Shown here: piece after piece, positions 10,241 to 21,737 of the stretch | Layout of the letters: every line of letters begins with the position of its first letter | Numbering within the stretch: position 1 is the stretch's first letter | From: Heterotrichella gracilis | Lineage: Eukaryota > Sar > Xanthophyceae > Tribonematales > Xanthonemataceae | Direction of reading: 5' to 3' | Length of the DNA: 27,747 nt | Assembly (NCBI GenBank): GCA_032358255.1 | Contig: JAULBX010028626.1 | Coordinates: forward strand, 1 to 27,747 | Made by a program: the position numbers and the translations under genes | The notes under the pieces: generated by a model | Database searches by the model: none | The model's input: the letters and a program-made list of their open reading frames with translations, nothing else | What the model was told of the DNA's origin: nothing

Positions 10241-11509
10241 GCGTGTGCCCTGCCGAGGGTTTTGGCTAGGGTTTGCACTAGGGTCTGTTAAGTAAGGTTG
10301 CCAGGAAGATCGAGACGGCTTGACGCTTTTACGAGTTGGAAGCAAACATCATGTCCCACCGTTTCTCCCACTCATGGACCAGCAGGGATGCGGTGCTGCT
10401 TTCCCATTGAGCTTTTGTTGCCTTTGTGCGTATTGTACCAGACATCTCTTCTTTGCTGTTGGGTGAAACAGTTGCTATGCCCTGGCAGTGGTATCGTTGA
10501 CACCACTGCAGCATGGCATCGTTTGATGTTTGGTTTTGGGGGTTGTGATGTTCCGCTTTTGTACAGTGACTGGACTAGCTGAAAACATCCTCTGATTGTC
10601 TGAGCCACACTGGAACTTTGAAGGTAAACGTTGTAATAAGTCCGTGTCAGTGGGTGCCCAAAGCAAGGACGGTTGGACCCGGTTAGACTGGCTAGTAGGG
10701 ATGAGGACAATACCAACAAAAACAGTCGCCATTGGACATAGGTTTTGCCTGGCCTTTAAAGGATAGGGCGATAAGAAGCTGTCACGCAATTAATGGCAGG
10801 ACAGTTTTATATTCAGGTGCAACGGAGGCATGTGGACATGCCGTTTAGCGATGCTTTCTTGCTTGCCAGGCACAGGGGCAGCGGCCGGTGGCTAGCTTTC
10901 CAAAGTGGGTAGCCTTGGCGCCGGGAGAACATACTGCGGTTACGGAACACAATACCTGTGGGTACTGGATAAGTGGTTCGAGTTTTGGTCGGTGGGTGGG
11001 GGCGAGTCTCGGACAGGCCAGCACGTTCAACTGGCCCAATGTATCGTCAGCCTCCGTACCGATACAAAGCTGTCACCGCTGGCATACTATAGAATGCGTG
11101 TAGATCTTTGCTTTCAAATATACTTATTGACTTCACAAAGCGTTGTTGACGCCACCATGCTTTGGCACCATTGCAGCACCCACGAGGAGGTTTACCAAGA
11201 AGTCAACGTTGCCACTGCCTACGAGTGTGTATAAGATAGGTATGGCTGGATACGTTGCTGCCAGATAAAGAACTCCTGCATTCCTGAGCATACTTGTAAC
11301 GCCACCCACTTCCGTACTGAGTACCGACCGTTGTTCTCTGCAACCACTGCCTACAGTTGAAAACTCTTTACCTTTCAAACTCACCCCACGTTTCGCAGCA
11401 CCCTGTTGTAAGAAAGAAAACCCATTTCCTTGTCTCTCGTCTAAACCCACTTTAATTCAGTGGTCACTCGGACCCTTTGCCGCAGGTCACCAACAACAGC
11501 AGCTTCATC
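10241..11509. other. Intergenic region between telobox and F-box genes
   Basis: Presumed 3' flank of the telobox gene (a TGTAA, the usual green-algal poly(A) signal, lies at 10632) and promoter of the F-box gene. A CGCAG acceptor at 11484 before ATG 11510 hints at a 5' UTR intron. No conserved frame, RNA gene or mobile element recognised. Confidence 0.45.
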
Positions 11510-14036
11510 ATGACAACCACACCTTGTGCTAGCTGCAAGACCCAAGGTACAGCCACTCAACCACAAGCAGCAACTGTCACCAGCCTCATTAAAGGGCTTC
11601 CAGTACACAACGTACCAGTTATTCATAGAGAGCTGCAACTGAACCACCTACCAGATGCTGTCCTCAGCCTCATCTTGCTGGGACTCCCCTTCCGCGAGCG
11701 TGCCCAGGCCACCGCTGTGTGCAAGCGCTGGTACACGCTCCTCTGCCGCCAAGGCGTGCTATGGGAGAAGTTTGACGACAAAGCACTGGTCCGGGGCTGC
11801 TCTTTTGAGATCGACCAGCTGACACCCCATACAATGCACACCAGGGTAGTGGACGTCGGGGAAGTAAGGCCCCACCCGGGATGCTTCCAAGAGCCAGAGC
11901 CAAAATTGAAGCTCCTAGCAGCACTGGATCCAGACAAGATGCAGGTGATGAAGCTACACTGGCTGGACGAGTCAGAGGACCCTTTGGCCAACCTGATGAA
12001 GCTTTTCATAGCCACAGGGAGGCTGCACAGGCTGGAGGATCTGGACATACATGTCTCCTTCTACATCTGGGAGGAAGGAGAGGACGCTGGTCCACCCATG
12101 GACCTTTTTGCACCCATGACTCAGCACCTCTCCACCCTCACCAGCCTCACCCGACTCTCAATGCAGCTGAACTGTATGTCAGACTCTGTGAGACAGTATA
12201 CACATTATTCCCTCTGCCACTACTCCCATCAGTCACCCATGCCAAGCTCCACATGGGGCAATGGGAGAACTCAACAAGTACCTTTCGCCTGGCACAGCAC
12301 TGCGACATGCTTTCATTGCTTCAACTGCCCAACCTCACAAGCCTGTGTCTCCGCCTGCAAGCCACAGAGATGACGCTTGACCTGCGCCTTTTGACAGCTC
12401 TCACTGCGCTCTCCATGACCATGAGTGACTGCTGGTTGGAGGCATCAGAGGACATGCCCTGGTGGTCCGACCACCTGCAGCAGCTCACCATCAGGGCAGG
12501 CTTAGGCGCCAGAAAGAGTGGGTCCAAGAAGGTAGGAACACGCGACATGGGGAAATGACCAGCCTGCACTCCAATTCATCTGTGGAGTCCTCAGGGTGGG
12601 CGAATGCCCTCGTACTCAGCATAGGCACATTAAATCGCTCGTGTAATATGTATGGACCCACCCATTGCAGGAAGGCGGGACATCTATTCCTCCATTAGAA
12701 GGAGTTTAAAACCTTTCTTTGTGCGCATGCAATCCTTACTGCCAGTGCCTTCCATTTCAGTGCTTCTTTGTACAACGTGAATCTGCTCGTCTATTTGTTG
12801 ACACAGGTCTGCTAATTATTAATATGACAATGATTAGCACGGTTGACGTTTAATTATCTATCCAACTGCAGCTGACATTTCAATCCACCAGCATTAATTG
12901 ATGCATTGTTAATGAATTCCATACATTCATCTCACTTTATAAAATGTTTACCCATCTATCCATGCAGGACTGGGAGCCGTTGGTGCATGGGATGGATACT
13001 CACTGGCCCCGCTTGCTTGCTTCCCCTGCTGCGGGTACTGGATCTCACTTGCTGCAATATGACTGGCCATCAGCTGCTCGACTTGCTGCCCCACCTGCCC
13101 CCCACATTGCGCCACCTGGGCCTGGCGAGAGTTCTCGCTATGCCACCTGGCAGCACTGGTTGTAAACCAGATAAGGTATCGCTGCATGGGATGTATGAAT
13201 CCAGCACGTGCATGGCATGCTCTTCGATGGCTCCATGCACGCCACCTCTATTGATGCATCAAAGGGTGCTTTCTTGAAGCACCCTTGCACATGCATGCCC
13301 ATCACCTATGCCACGTGCGCTTGCTTGAAGCAGTAATTGAGGAAGACCCTTATTCAACAGACAAGGTATCACTTAGGTACTTTTGATCATCAAGTGGATT
13401 CATGTTCAGCAACACCAACATCATTTGCCACTCTGGTTAACGCACATCATGACCACTGGTTTCACCAAATGTACATCCGGCACCTACACCAACAATGTAT
13501 GTCATATGAGAACAAAAACTGCTCAGACGCTGGGTGAGTCGTCCTGTGCCCGCCTTGTCTGGATTTAGCCCAAGAACCATTTCAACGGACACTCCCCCGC
13601 ATTGCCTCACATGTGTATACTGACTTTGTGGTTTTCCAACAAGGTTTATGAGGTGCCACTACCCCACCTGCCCCACCTCCTCACCATCACCACCGACAAG
13701 ACCCTTGGATATGCCAATTTGTGCCTGGTGCTCACCGCTCCCGTCAACCCCTACCTACGCCTGGTTGGCTGGCAGCCCAAGAACAAGGTCAAGGTGGAGG
13801 GCAAGGGCTGGGTGGTGTCCGCAGATGCAAATGGCATCGCAATAGCGCATGCGCATGCGTTGGCAGGCGGGGGGGTGATGGCTATGATGGTGCAGCAGGG
13901 GGTGGCAGTGGGGGCGGTATCAGGGGAAGAGGGTGGTGACGCAATGGCAGGGGAGGCGCAGGGGGCGGAGGATGGTGAGCTTGCGGCTGTGCTGCGCTGG
14001 CTGAGGGGACAGATTGTTGCTGCAGTTGAGGACTGA
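11510..14036 (+). CDS. F-box/leucine-rich-repeat protein, possibly frame-broken
   Basis: Starts at ATG 11510. The F-box lies at about residues 46-80 (LPDAVLSLILLGLPFRERAQATAVCKRW). Leucine-rich repeats follow (LTSLTRLSMQL; LPNLTSLCLRLQATEM; LLTALTALSM; LRVLDLTCCNMTGHQLLDLLPHLPPTLRHLGL). Known family role: substrate receptor of SCF ubiquitin ligases. Proposed segments: 11510-12173, 12197-12531, 12968-13175, 13644-14036 (TGA). Two faults: the frame moves by two bases at 12174-12196, explained by a 23-nt GTATGT...ACAG intron or an indel; and exon 12968-13175 has one extra base near 13018-13030 compared with its duplicate at 15279. The tail (VLTAPVNPYLRLVGWQPKNKV, then Gly/Ala/Glu-rich, ending LRWLRGQIVAAVED) is of unknown function. 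It may be a pseudogene, or sequence errors may be present. Confidence 0.68.
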
Positions 14037-15278
14037 TGCAGCTGCTGCAGCACAGGCAAACCTCCTAAGGGCTGGGGCTGGCTTGACCAATTAGGAAAGT
14101 GCCGCACATGCATGCCACTGTGACAGCGGGCGGCTGGCTTTGATTCAGGATTCAGAACAAACAATGATCACAGTGACGAAATCCTCAATTGATGATGATC
14201 TAGTGACAGCGTGATGTATCATGGTCAATGTGTATGTGAGAATGTAGTATTTACTACAACGCATTGTTGGCATCATGCACTGCTCTTTACTGGACCTGCC
14301 GAATCAGTATCAAAGCGGCAACACTACTGATAGTATTGCGGATGTCTCAATATCTGGTAACCACCACCACACCTGGTAACCATTACCACCAGTTTATGAT
14401 GCACTCCTGCAAGGGCCAAGTCCAAAAAACCTAAACCAAGATTTTTTATTGTACAAACAGGCCCAGTCGAGCTAGCTACAAAGCACTAGCGGGAAGCTTC
14501 CCTGAACGGGTGGGTCAGACCTAATCTAATTAACACATGGGCTACACATTGTCACAGGTTGGGGCCTGTGCATATGATATAATGATGCATCTGCGCCAGC
14601 TCAGATCAGTTGCGCCACCCCCATTTATGATCCCCGGGATCAGCTTGCCAGTGCATTGCCAATTTGAGAATCTCTGGGGATCTGATCCCTGGGCTCAGCT
14701 TGCCAGTGGCATTGCCATGATGGGATGCCCTGGTTGCCATTCATCCGCCCCCCTTGTGCAACCTTGCCTCCCTTAAACCTCTACAAAGTCCCATTGTGCA
14801 GCCTGTAGTTCCAGACGGACAGTCCTGGGCAGGAAATTAAATCATCTGAGTCTCAGAGTTATGACTGCTTGGTTGGCATAAGCAGCACTCTGATTCAGTT
14901 GCAGGGCTTAGCAAAAATGTACCATGTAGGAATGAAGGCATGGATTCTATATGTAATCCACACCGGATGGATGCATGCATGCATCATAAAGCAGTATGAT
15001 ATTCCTAAATGACTGGGTCAAGTGACTCCTCCATCCCGGGGATTCCATGCAGTCATGACTTAGCTTTCCCTGCATGTATGCATCCACGCAGGCAGGACTG
15101 GGAGCCACTGTTGGAAAGGGGGGATTTGCATTGTGCTAGCTAGCTTTTGGCCCCGTTCAGGGATCTGGAGCTAAGCTACAGACAGTTGCTGCACGGTACA
15201 TGGATGCCAGTCTTTTCACTTGATGGCATTTTCTCCACCACAGGCCAGCATGGGTTCAAATTGACCCATGCACTGCAG
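14037..15278. other. Spacer between the two LRR copies
   Basis: AT-richer sequence with no clear gene. It contains a short direct duplication (14626-14660 and 14680-14717, both with CAGCTTGCCAGTG...CATTGCC). A piece of the LRR exon start (GCAGGACTGGGAGCCA, about 15093-15108) repeats the acceptor and start of exon 12968. It is upstream of the better copy at 15279, so the exon start occurs twice here. Confidence 0.6.
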
Positions 15279-16402
15279 GATTGGAATCCGGTGGTGGATG
15301 GCGTAAATATCCATTGGGCCAGCCTGCTTGCACCTGTGCTCAGGGTATTGGAGCTCAACTGCTCTGTGACTGGCCATGAGCTACTGGAATTGCTGCCCCA
15401 CCTGCCACCCACACTGCGCCACCTGGGTCTGCCAAAGGTGCCACACAGGCCACCTGGGCCCGGTGGCAGCAGTGGAACTTGCAAGGTATGTCGTGATTTT
15501 CAGAGCTTTGATGCCCTGTCACCACCACCATGAGGTGCGTGGGTGTGTAAATGTATATTATATCATCAAGCTTATAACCTGGCTTTGAAGTGTGCGGGCA
15601 GCAACAGCAGTAAATTTAATTTAATGAATCAGGGGTTTCATCTTGATAGTGTTGCACCACATGGGGTCCTCTTGGGAGTCCCATCATGTGGTATACCATG
15701 CATGTGACTTAAAACCAATGCATGCTCCACCCTTGCCGCCAGACATGAGAGTGTCGCACACGTTCGGCCTTGGGTTGCCACAGATACATGATTGAAAACA
15801 TGGGGACTAGAATAGGACGGTCTAGAATAGATAGGTCCTATTCTAGTTCCCCTGTTGAAACGAGGCAAGCACTCCCATTGCCTCACACTGACTCCGGTTC
15901 TTGTTTCTACCTTGCAAGGTATATGAAATGAAGCTACCCCACCTCCCCCACCTGGTCATCATAACACCCCCCAAGAACCTGGAAGCAGGCAAATGGGCCC
16001 TGGTGCTCACCGCTCCCGTCAACCCCAGCCTGCGCCTGGTTGGCTGGCAGCCCAAGAACAAGGTCAGGGTGGAGGGCAAGGGGTGGGTGGTGTCGGCGGA
16101 TGCAAGCGGCATCACAATTGGACGGTGGCACGCGCGGGGACAATGTCGCAGCAGGGGGTGAGGTCGGTTCCAGGGCAGGAGTGGGATTAGGTGGTGGCAG
16201 GGGAGGGAGGGGAGGGGGGGGAGGCGGTGCAGGGGGTGGCGATACCAGCTGCAAGGGGGGAGGAGGATGAGGGGATGGCAGGGGAGGTGCAGGAGGAGTG
16301 GCTTTGGAAATGGACAGACGAGGTGGAGGCTTTGCAGCAGGCAGTGGGGAAGGAGGATGAGGAGCTTAAGGCCGTACTGCGCTGGCTAAGGGGACTGTGT
16401 TG
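15279..16402 (+). pseudogene. Headless duplicate of the LRR gene 3' part
   Basis: Exon 15279-15485 (starts DWNPVVDGVNIHWASLLAPV, then LRVLELNCSVTGHELLELLP) is intact and parallels 12968-13175. Exon 15919-16161 (starts VYEMKLPHLPHLV, includes VLTAPVNPSLRLVGWQ) parallels 13644 onward but hits TGA at 16159-16161. The shared ending ELKAVLRWLRGLC reappears in another frame, stopping at 16402, so indels broke the Gly-rich tail. No F-box or upstream LRR copy precedes it. The two copies are about 2.3 kb apart in tandem. Both use unusual AAG acceptors in front of the last exon. It could still be transcribed as a fragment. Confidence 0.78.
15802..15852. repeat. Inverted repeat / hairpin in intron
   Basis: GGGGACTAGAATAGGAC (15802-15818) and GTCCTATTCTAGTTCCCC (15835-15852) are reverse complements except for one extra base. 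The 16-nt loop repeats TCTAGAATAG. Confidence 0.8.
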
Positions 16403-17828
16403 AGTGGCGGGTGGAGGCTAAAGCAGCAGTGCGTGCGCCCACCCTAACCCGCACAGCGTGGGTCTCGGCACAGCAGAGGGTGGTGTAAGCATTACCTTTT
16501 GTTAAGGCACCTGCAGGGCCCTGTGGAAATGTCAGCTGGCTGAGGGGACGGAGTGATGTGCCGGGTGGAAGCTGATGCACCACGGTGCATGACACATCCA
16601 TACAATGTATGGATGTCATGTGTACACATGCAAGTGGGTCTGGGCACAGCAGAGGCCCTCTGGGTGATGTGAGCAGATGTGTGGGTATACCTTTATATAC
16701 GAGTAGATATACGTATATATATGTGGGGTGGCCAGCTGGCTGGAGCATCCAATTCTACACGATTGCACTTGGCCCCTTTTATTAATTTATATATTATTAT
16801 TATCATTATTTGGACTATATTATTTGGACTATATTATTATTTTATATAAAACAATTTGTTGGCTGTGTAGATTGGTCTAAGACTTGGAGTGCAAGTTCTG
16901 CGGAGGTGCCACTGGCAGTGGGTGGGTGGGTTTTGGGTATGAGGCTATGAGGCATGGTGTTAAATTAGAAGTCATGTGGTGCTAAATCAAAAGTCATGTG
17001 GTGCTAAATTAGAAGTCATGTGGTGCAACCATTCAATGTGTGCCACAGTGGACCACCGATCAGTGCCTTGCAACATATATAGGTGTGTATAACTGTAGGC
17101 TTGGGGATGTACATGCGCCACATGGCATGAATTGTTTTATATAGATTAATCAACTCCAAGTAATTTTGATGATTATTTTGATTAATCAAGTAAATTTACA
17201 GCTGAGCTGCCACGCCATGATGGCAACGACTAATGAGTGCACACGCATGCATAGTATCAACCAGGGACTCGATGGCTGAGCACGCGCACTGGCATCATTG
17301 TGCATACGTTATTCAAAAGTTAACAAAAAATGGGAGCGCTCATTGCTGCCGGCCAACCTGCAAACTCTGAACTCGCGCGCATTGCTGCCACCATGCAAAC
17401 TCTGAAGTCATCCAATCATATGATAACTCGCCACTCAGTCTTGGCCCGTGTTCTGAAAATTCTGCGAAAAACTGGAATATGAAGCATCATTGAATGCATG
17501 CCGTGCGGCATGCCTGGAAACAAATAGGAATCCATCCATCGCGATGCGCCGCCGCGGGTCGAAATCCAATCCATAACTTTATTACATATACATGTGTCTA
17601 TGATGTAACTACACCAATTGTCTCAAACTTCAATAGGCTGGCTGCCACATTTCAATCGATTGTCAATCATTGGGCTGGCAGCATATGATCATGGCATGGA
17701 ATTTGGGCCCAGGAAGCATATTATTGTACGTGTACAGTTACTGCAGTAAATGGCAATCCATTGCCATCCCTTCGGCGCTCATCTCTGCAATGCTCTACTC
17801 TACAGCTCTAGTAGACTAGGGAAGGCAG
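16403..17828. other. AT-rich intergenic region between convergent genes
   Basis: Shared 3' flank of the LRR duplicate (+) and the monooxygenase (-). It has a hairpin at about 16584-16627 (CATCCATAC-AAT-GTATGGATG core), TTATTATTAT and TTTGGACTATATTA repeats at 16780-16850, the 22-bp tandem repeat at 16956, and a short palindrome GCATGCCG-TG-CGGCATGC at 17496-17513. No gene seen. Confidence 0.6.
16956..17026 (+). repeat. 22-bp tandem repeat, three units
   Basis: GGTGCTAAATTAGAAGTCAT-GT units at 16956, 16978 and 17000, followed by a partial GGTGC. Units differ by one to three bases. Confidence 0.9.
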
Positions 17829-20800
17829 CTACACCGCCACTGCCACCCCCACTTCAGCGCCTGCACCCAGCCGCTCCCCCACACTCCCCGCCGCACCCAA
17901 GTACCCCTCCAGGTGGTCCGCCACATACCCCGCGTCCCGCCCCACCCCGCCCCACCCCGCTGAAAGCCCTGTCACCATGAAATGGAGTCCCAGGAAGTAG
18001 AGTCCCGGGGTTTGGAGGGCGGCCCCCCTGTGCTGCTGGGGACAGGACAGGCTGGGATCAAATCCCCGGGCGTGGATCCATGAGTAGTCCCGGGGACCAT
18101 AGCCGGTGGCCCAGATGATGGTGGAGATGCCGGCCTGCAGGGGCAAGCATATTTAAATGAATCAGGATGGAAATGTGTTTATCTACGTGAATATATCCTC
18201 AACGAAATAAAGTACGTATCTCATGAGATTTATGCTTGCGTAAATATCGCCAATTGTACCATGATTGCCAGGTATGTGCAGACATTCTTGCCATCTTGCT
18301 ATATGCTGAACAATTGATTGTACCATTTACACCTGGGTTAATGCTCAATTATAACCACCATTAGCTCCAATCTGACCCAGTTCTTACCTCTTCCAAATCC
18401 AGTGTTGCCTCCCTTGACTGCGTCCCTGGCACCCACTCCGCCACCTCCTCAGGTATGTCCTCGGGGGGTGGCGCCTGCACTCCCCTTGCTTCCACCTGGC
18501 CATCCGCCACCTGGCAGGAAGAAATTAAGTTGAACTTAGTACATGGCATTGGAATTTATGACATGACTGTTGCGGATGGCATTTACGAAATGATTGCTGC
18601 ATTCTGGTTGAACTACATGCTAAACCCTAAACCCTAAACCCTATGAGCCAAGAAAAAGGGAGAACCACATTTTCAAAAGCCTTCCACCAAACCTGGGTTC
18701 GCCTAAAAATCCTAGACCTTAGCCCTAGGCACCGTACCTTGCAGTAGTGGCGGTAGGTGGCCAGGCTGGTCTCCAGCGCCTGACCCACAGTGTCCTCCAA
18801 TCGCAGCACCGCCCCCCCTCCATTTGGCTCCACCCCCTCCACCCGCCCCACCAGCACAGCACCCGCAAGCCCTAAGTCCTGGGGGAGTATCCTGCCTTGC
18901 CATGACAGGGAGGGGCTGGGTTCAAAGCGCGCTGCCTCGCCCTTGGGGTGCGTGTCGATGGGCGTGTCAATCACCGGCGCCTGCATAAAACAGAACGTTT
19001 AAACATCAGAAGTCATGTCTTTGCAAAGCCTAACGGTGAGCATGAAAAACCGCCATGGTACTTGCCATGTGGCTAGCCTCAGCATGTACAGCATGTGGTA
19101 TAGGGTTGCAGGAAGGGTTGGGGATTGAGGTAGGATTGCTTGAATTCAAGGGGTTCAGGGGTAACAGTGCACATGTGTCATGCCCCTGTATACACAAGGG
19201 TAAAGCATTTGCGCATGGGTTAACCCTAACTCCACCCCAACCTAACCCTATTAGGGTCTTAACCGTACCAGCCAGTCGATGATGTCCCTCCCCCTGTAGC
19301 GCCTGGGCAGGGCCGAGGTGCGCCTTCCAACACTCACATGCACGCTCCGACCAGCACCCAGCAGCTCCTTGCCAATCTGGGCGCCTGGTATCCAAAGTAC
19401 ATATAGTATCAAATATCTGCGCAGCCCGGCCTTGACAAAACGGGTTGGTTGAGGAGGAGGGTTTCGCAAACCTTCTCAGGGATCCCCGGGATTGCAGTAG
19501 GGCTTTGAATACAGCAAGACGGGCTAATGCCACAATAGTGTGCACCCAGGTCAGAAAAGGCAAAATTAAAGTAAATAAAAAACAATCTTTATGAGGTACG
19601 GTAATCTTTCACCACCCACCTGATTGCGAGCACCCCACCACCAGCACCCCACCCTCTGGCAGCTGATCAGGGTTGCGGTAGGACCCAGAGTGAAGCTGCG
19701 TGATTGAGGGGCTGATGTCACGTGCGCAGGACGGGATGGCTGGGCACTGGAACCACCCGGTGCACACAATTGCTGCTCGACAGGCAATCACCCCCTGCAA
19801 AATGATCAGATGGGATCAGATTTAATCAGGGTGTAATCAGTTGATGGTGGCGCGTGCGCAGGGTGGGATGGCTGGGGATTGGAACCACCCCGTGCACACG
19901 ATCGCAGCCCGGCAGGCAATCTTTCCCAACATTGTGGACAACAAACATTTCAACATTCAAATAAAATTGTAGTATTGCAGCAAAGACTTAGGTTCCATCC
20001 TTCTAAAACCCTAATCCGACTTGTCAAACCCCTACAGCATAAGCCTTCCTCACACCTTACAGGATCCTCCCCTACCTGTGGTGTCATAGTGGTCACCCTA
20101 TAGGCGGCTTGAAACCCTATACCCTACGCCCATACCCTCAACTCATACCACCCTAAGCGCTAGAACCTACAGAATACGCCACTCACCATTGATTGGTGTG
20201 GTCACCCTATAGGTTCCGTCCAGCTGCTCATCAAGGCTGGTGACTGCTCTAAAACCCCAAACCCTAAGCCCAAACCCTACAGGTTACCTCCCCTACCAGT
20301 GGTGTGGTCACCCTGTAGGTTCCATCCGGCTGCTGGTCGAGGCTGGAGACTGGGGTGTGGGTGTGCAGGGGCATGGCGTGGTCCTGGGAAGAAGTGGAAA
20401 GTAAAATCAATTCACCATGGGTACCTAGCTCAAAACGAGATTGCCCTCAGATTGCCCTCTGACAAGGAATGCAGAAAGACAGACAAACTGCGCAGCCAGT
20501 TCAAAATGGCTCTTGGTTGATATAAGGTTATGACATAGCTTCAAACCCTAGAATATTGACAATGACCATGCGCGCTGTGTAACTCTGAAAATGACAAGCA
20601 GCATTGATGCATCATTCAACTCCTGCCGCCCAGCAAGCTTGCCAGGACTTAAACGCACATGCTTAGGTCATACTATTAACGCATTTGCATTCCACTATGT
20701 CCCCACCTGTGCGTAGGCATCAAACATGTCCACCAGTTGGTCGCGGGTGGCAAAGTCATCCCTGGGGTGGGGCACGCGCATGCCGGGGATGCGGATGTAC

Positions 20801-21737
20801 CTGGGGTGGGAAGGGGGTTGAGTTTGGTTGGAGCAAGGGGGGTCATTATTATTCTTATTTCTTATTATTTTAGGGGGGTCATACATGGCTGTATATTCAC
20901 ATTGATCCTAAGGGGCTGTGAGGCATGCGAATTATGAGCATAGATGGTTGTGTGGTGAGAGACCCTGCAGTCCCTTGGCAGGACTTTATGTAAGGCGCAG
21001 TGTCCAAGGTGCAGGGTTGTAGGGTTTGGGGTTTAGCTCAACAGCCTGCGCAACCCTTGACAGGATTGCACAGGCGGATTGTCCAAGTTGCAGAATTTAG
21101 GGGTTGCTACAGTAGGGTGTAGGCATTTTATTGTTTAGGGTTTAGGAAACGAGCCTGCACAGTCCACATACATCGCTTGCTGTACAGGCGCAGTGTCCTA
21201 GGTGCGGCCTGGGCCATGGCACTGCCTCTAAACCCTAAGCCCCAAACCCTAAGGGCGACGAACACGCACTTCTGCACAAAACCAGTGGCACCTTGTCCCT
21301 GACAGAAGCATACCATTGTCAATGTTGCCTTGAGTTAGATACAAATGCAAGTCGTCTTCCCACACAATCGCAGCTTTGCTGGATGGCCATGGGGTTTAGG
21401 GTCTAGGGTGGCCTTTGCCCCCCCACCTCAGGGACTGTACTATAGACCACCCCATATGCACACCTAGGAGTGTTTTTCAGTGGGAAGGTACCTACCCGCT
21501 TGGCGCCACCGCCCGCAGCCCCTCCCACCTGTCCCGCCACCCCTGCGCCACCGCCCCCCGCTCGAGCACTACATGGGGGATGCCACGTTGGACGAGCTGG
21601 TAGCTGGCCGCAAGTCCCGCCTGGCTGCCACCGACCACCACCACGTCGGTGTGGGTGGGGAGGGGCGGCGGTGGGGCGGCGGTGACGGGCTTGGCTGCGC
21701 GGGTGGTGGTGGTGGGTGCCATGGTGATGGGTCCCAT
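17829..21737 (-). CDS. CzcO-like flavin-dependent monooxygenase
   Basis: Complete. Minus-strand exons in order: 21737-21496, 20800-20707, 20383-20297, 19794-19620, 19384-19269, 18980-18738, 18510-18388, 18134-17829; all phases agree, 461 aa. After a Pro/Ala/Thr-rich N-terminus comes the FAD Rossmann motif GGSQAG (36-41) and the acidic end of beta-2 (VLER, 57-60). The second, NAD(P)H-binding motif is VLVVGCSQSGAQ (191-202), preceded by the CTG equivalent of the ATG motif (152-154) and QLHSGSYRNPDQLP. The C-terminal WATGY motif is at 368-372, then GLYFLGLHFM and the GVGRDAGYVADHL end. Known family: group B monooxygenases of the CzcO/YUCCA-like type, using NADPH and O2; substrate unknown. MAP (21722) is an alternative start. 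Similar proteins are common in bacteria, so old transfer is possible, but eight introns show it is resident. It is convergent with the LRR duplicate and divergent from the lipase. Confidence 0.93.
18620..18644 (+). repeat. Interstitial telomere-type repeat (CCCTAAA)3
   Basis: Three consecutive CCCTAAA-type units inside a monooxygenase intron. Single or paired units occur widely in introns (for example near 6777, 9955, 21234, 23175-23210, 26571, 26826). Confidence 0.9.
19843..19921 (-). repeat. Upstream copy of exon 19794-19620 start (monooxygenase)
   Basis: On the minus strand this intronic stretch encodes IACRAAIVCTGWFQ followed by SPAIPPCAR, against IACRAAIVCTGWFQ and CPAIPSCAR in the used exon (19713-19791). 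The frame is open. Most differences are synonymous, with about two conservative-looking changes. It sits about 130 bp 5' of the used copy. Confidence 0.87.
20058..20246 (-). repeat. Two downstream copies of donor edge of exon 20383-20297
   Basis: Copy a (20168-20246) repeats the exon end SSLDQQPDGTYRVTTPL and donor region at about 20285-20355, with substitutions; it still has a GTGAGT donor on the minus strand. Copy b (20058-20108) is shorter and more diverged. Both are in the following intron. Confidence 0.82.
20964..21207. repeat. Three copies of a ~50-bp intronic repeat
   Basis: 20964-21015, 21044-21092 and 21153-21207 share CCTGC, CTTG-CAGG and CAGTGTCCAAGGTGC elements, each near GTTTAGGG-type sequence. 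They lie in the first intron of the monooxygenase and match no exon in the window. Confidence 0.7.

Noticed and set aside
11477..11509. Earlier TTG start for the F-box gene
   Set aside because: It is a non-ATG start in a stretch ending in a plausible CGCAG acceptor; the first in-frame ATG is 11510.
17540..17580. tRNA-like GGGTCGAAATCC
   Set aside because: No matching acceptor stem, D arm or anticodon arm could be drawn around it.
18620..18644. True telomere or chromosome end
   Set aside because: Only three CCCTAAA units lie inside an intron, with genes on both sides.
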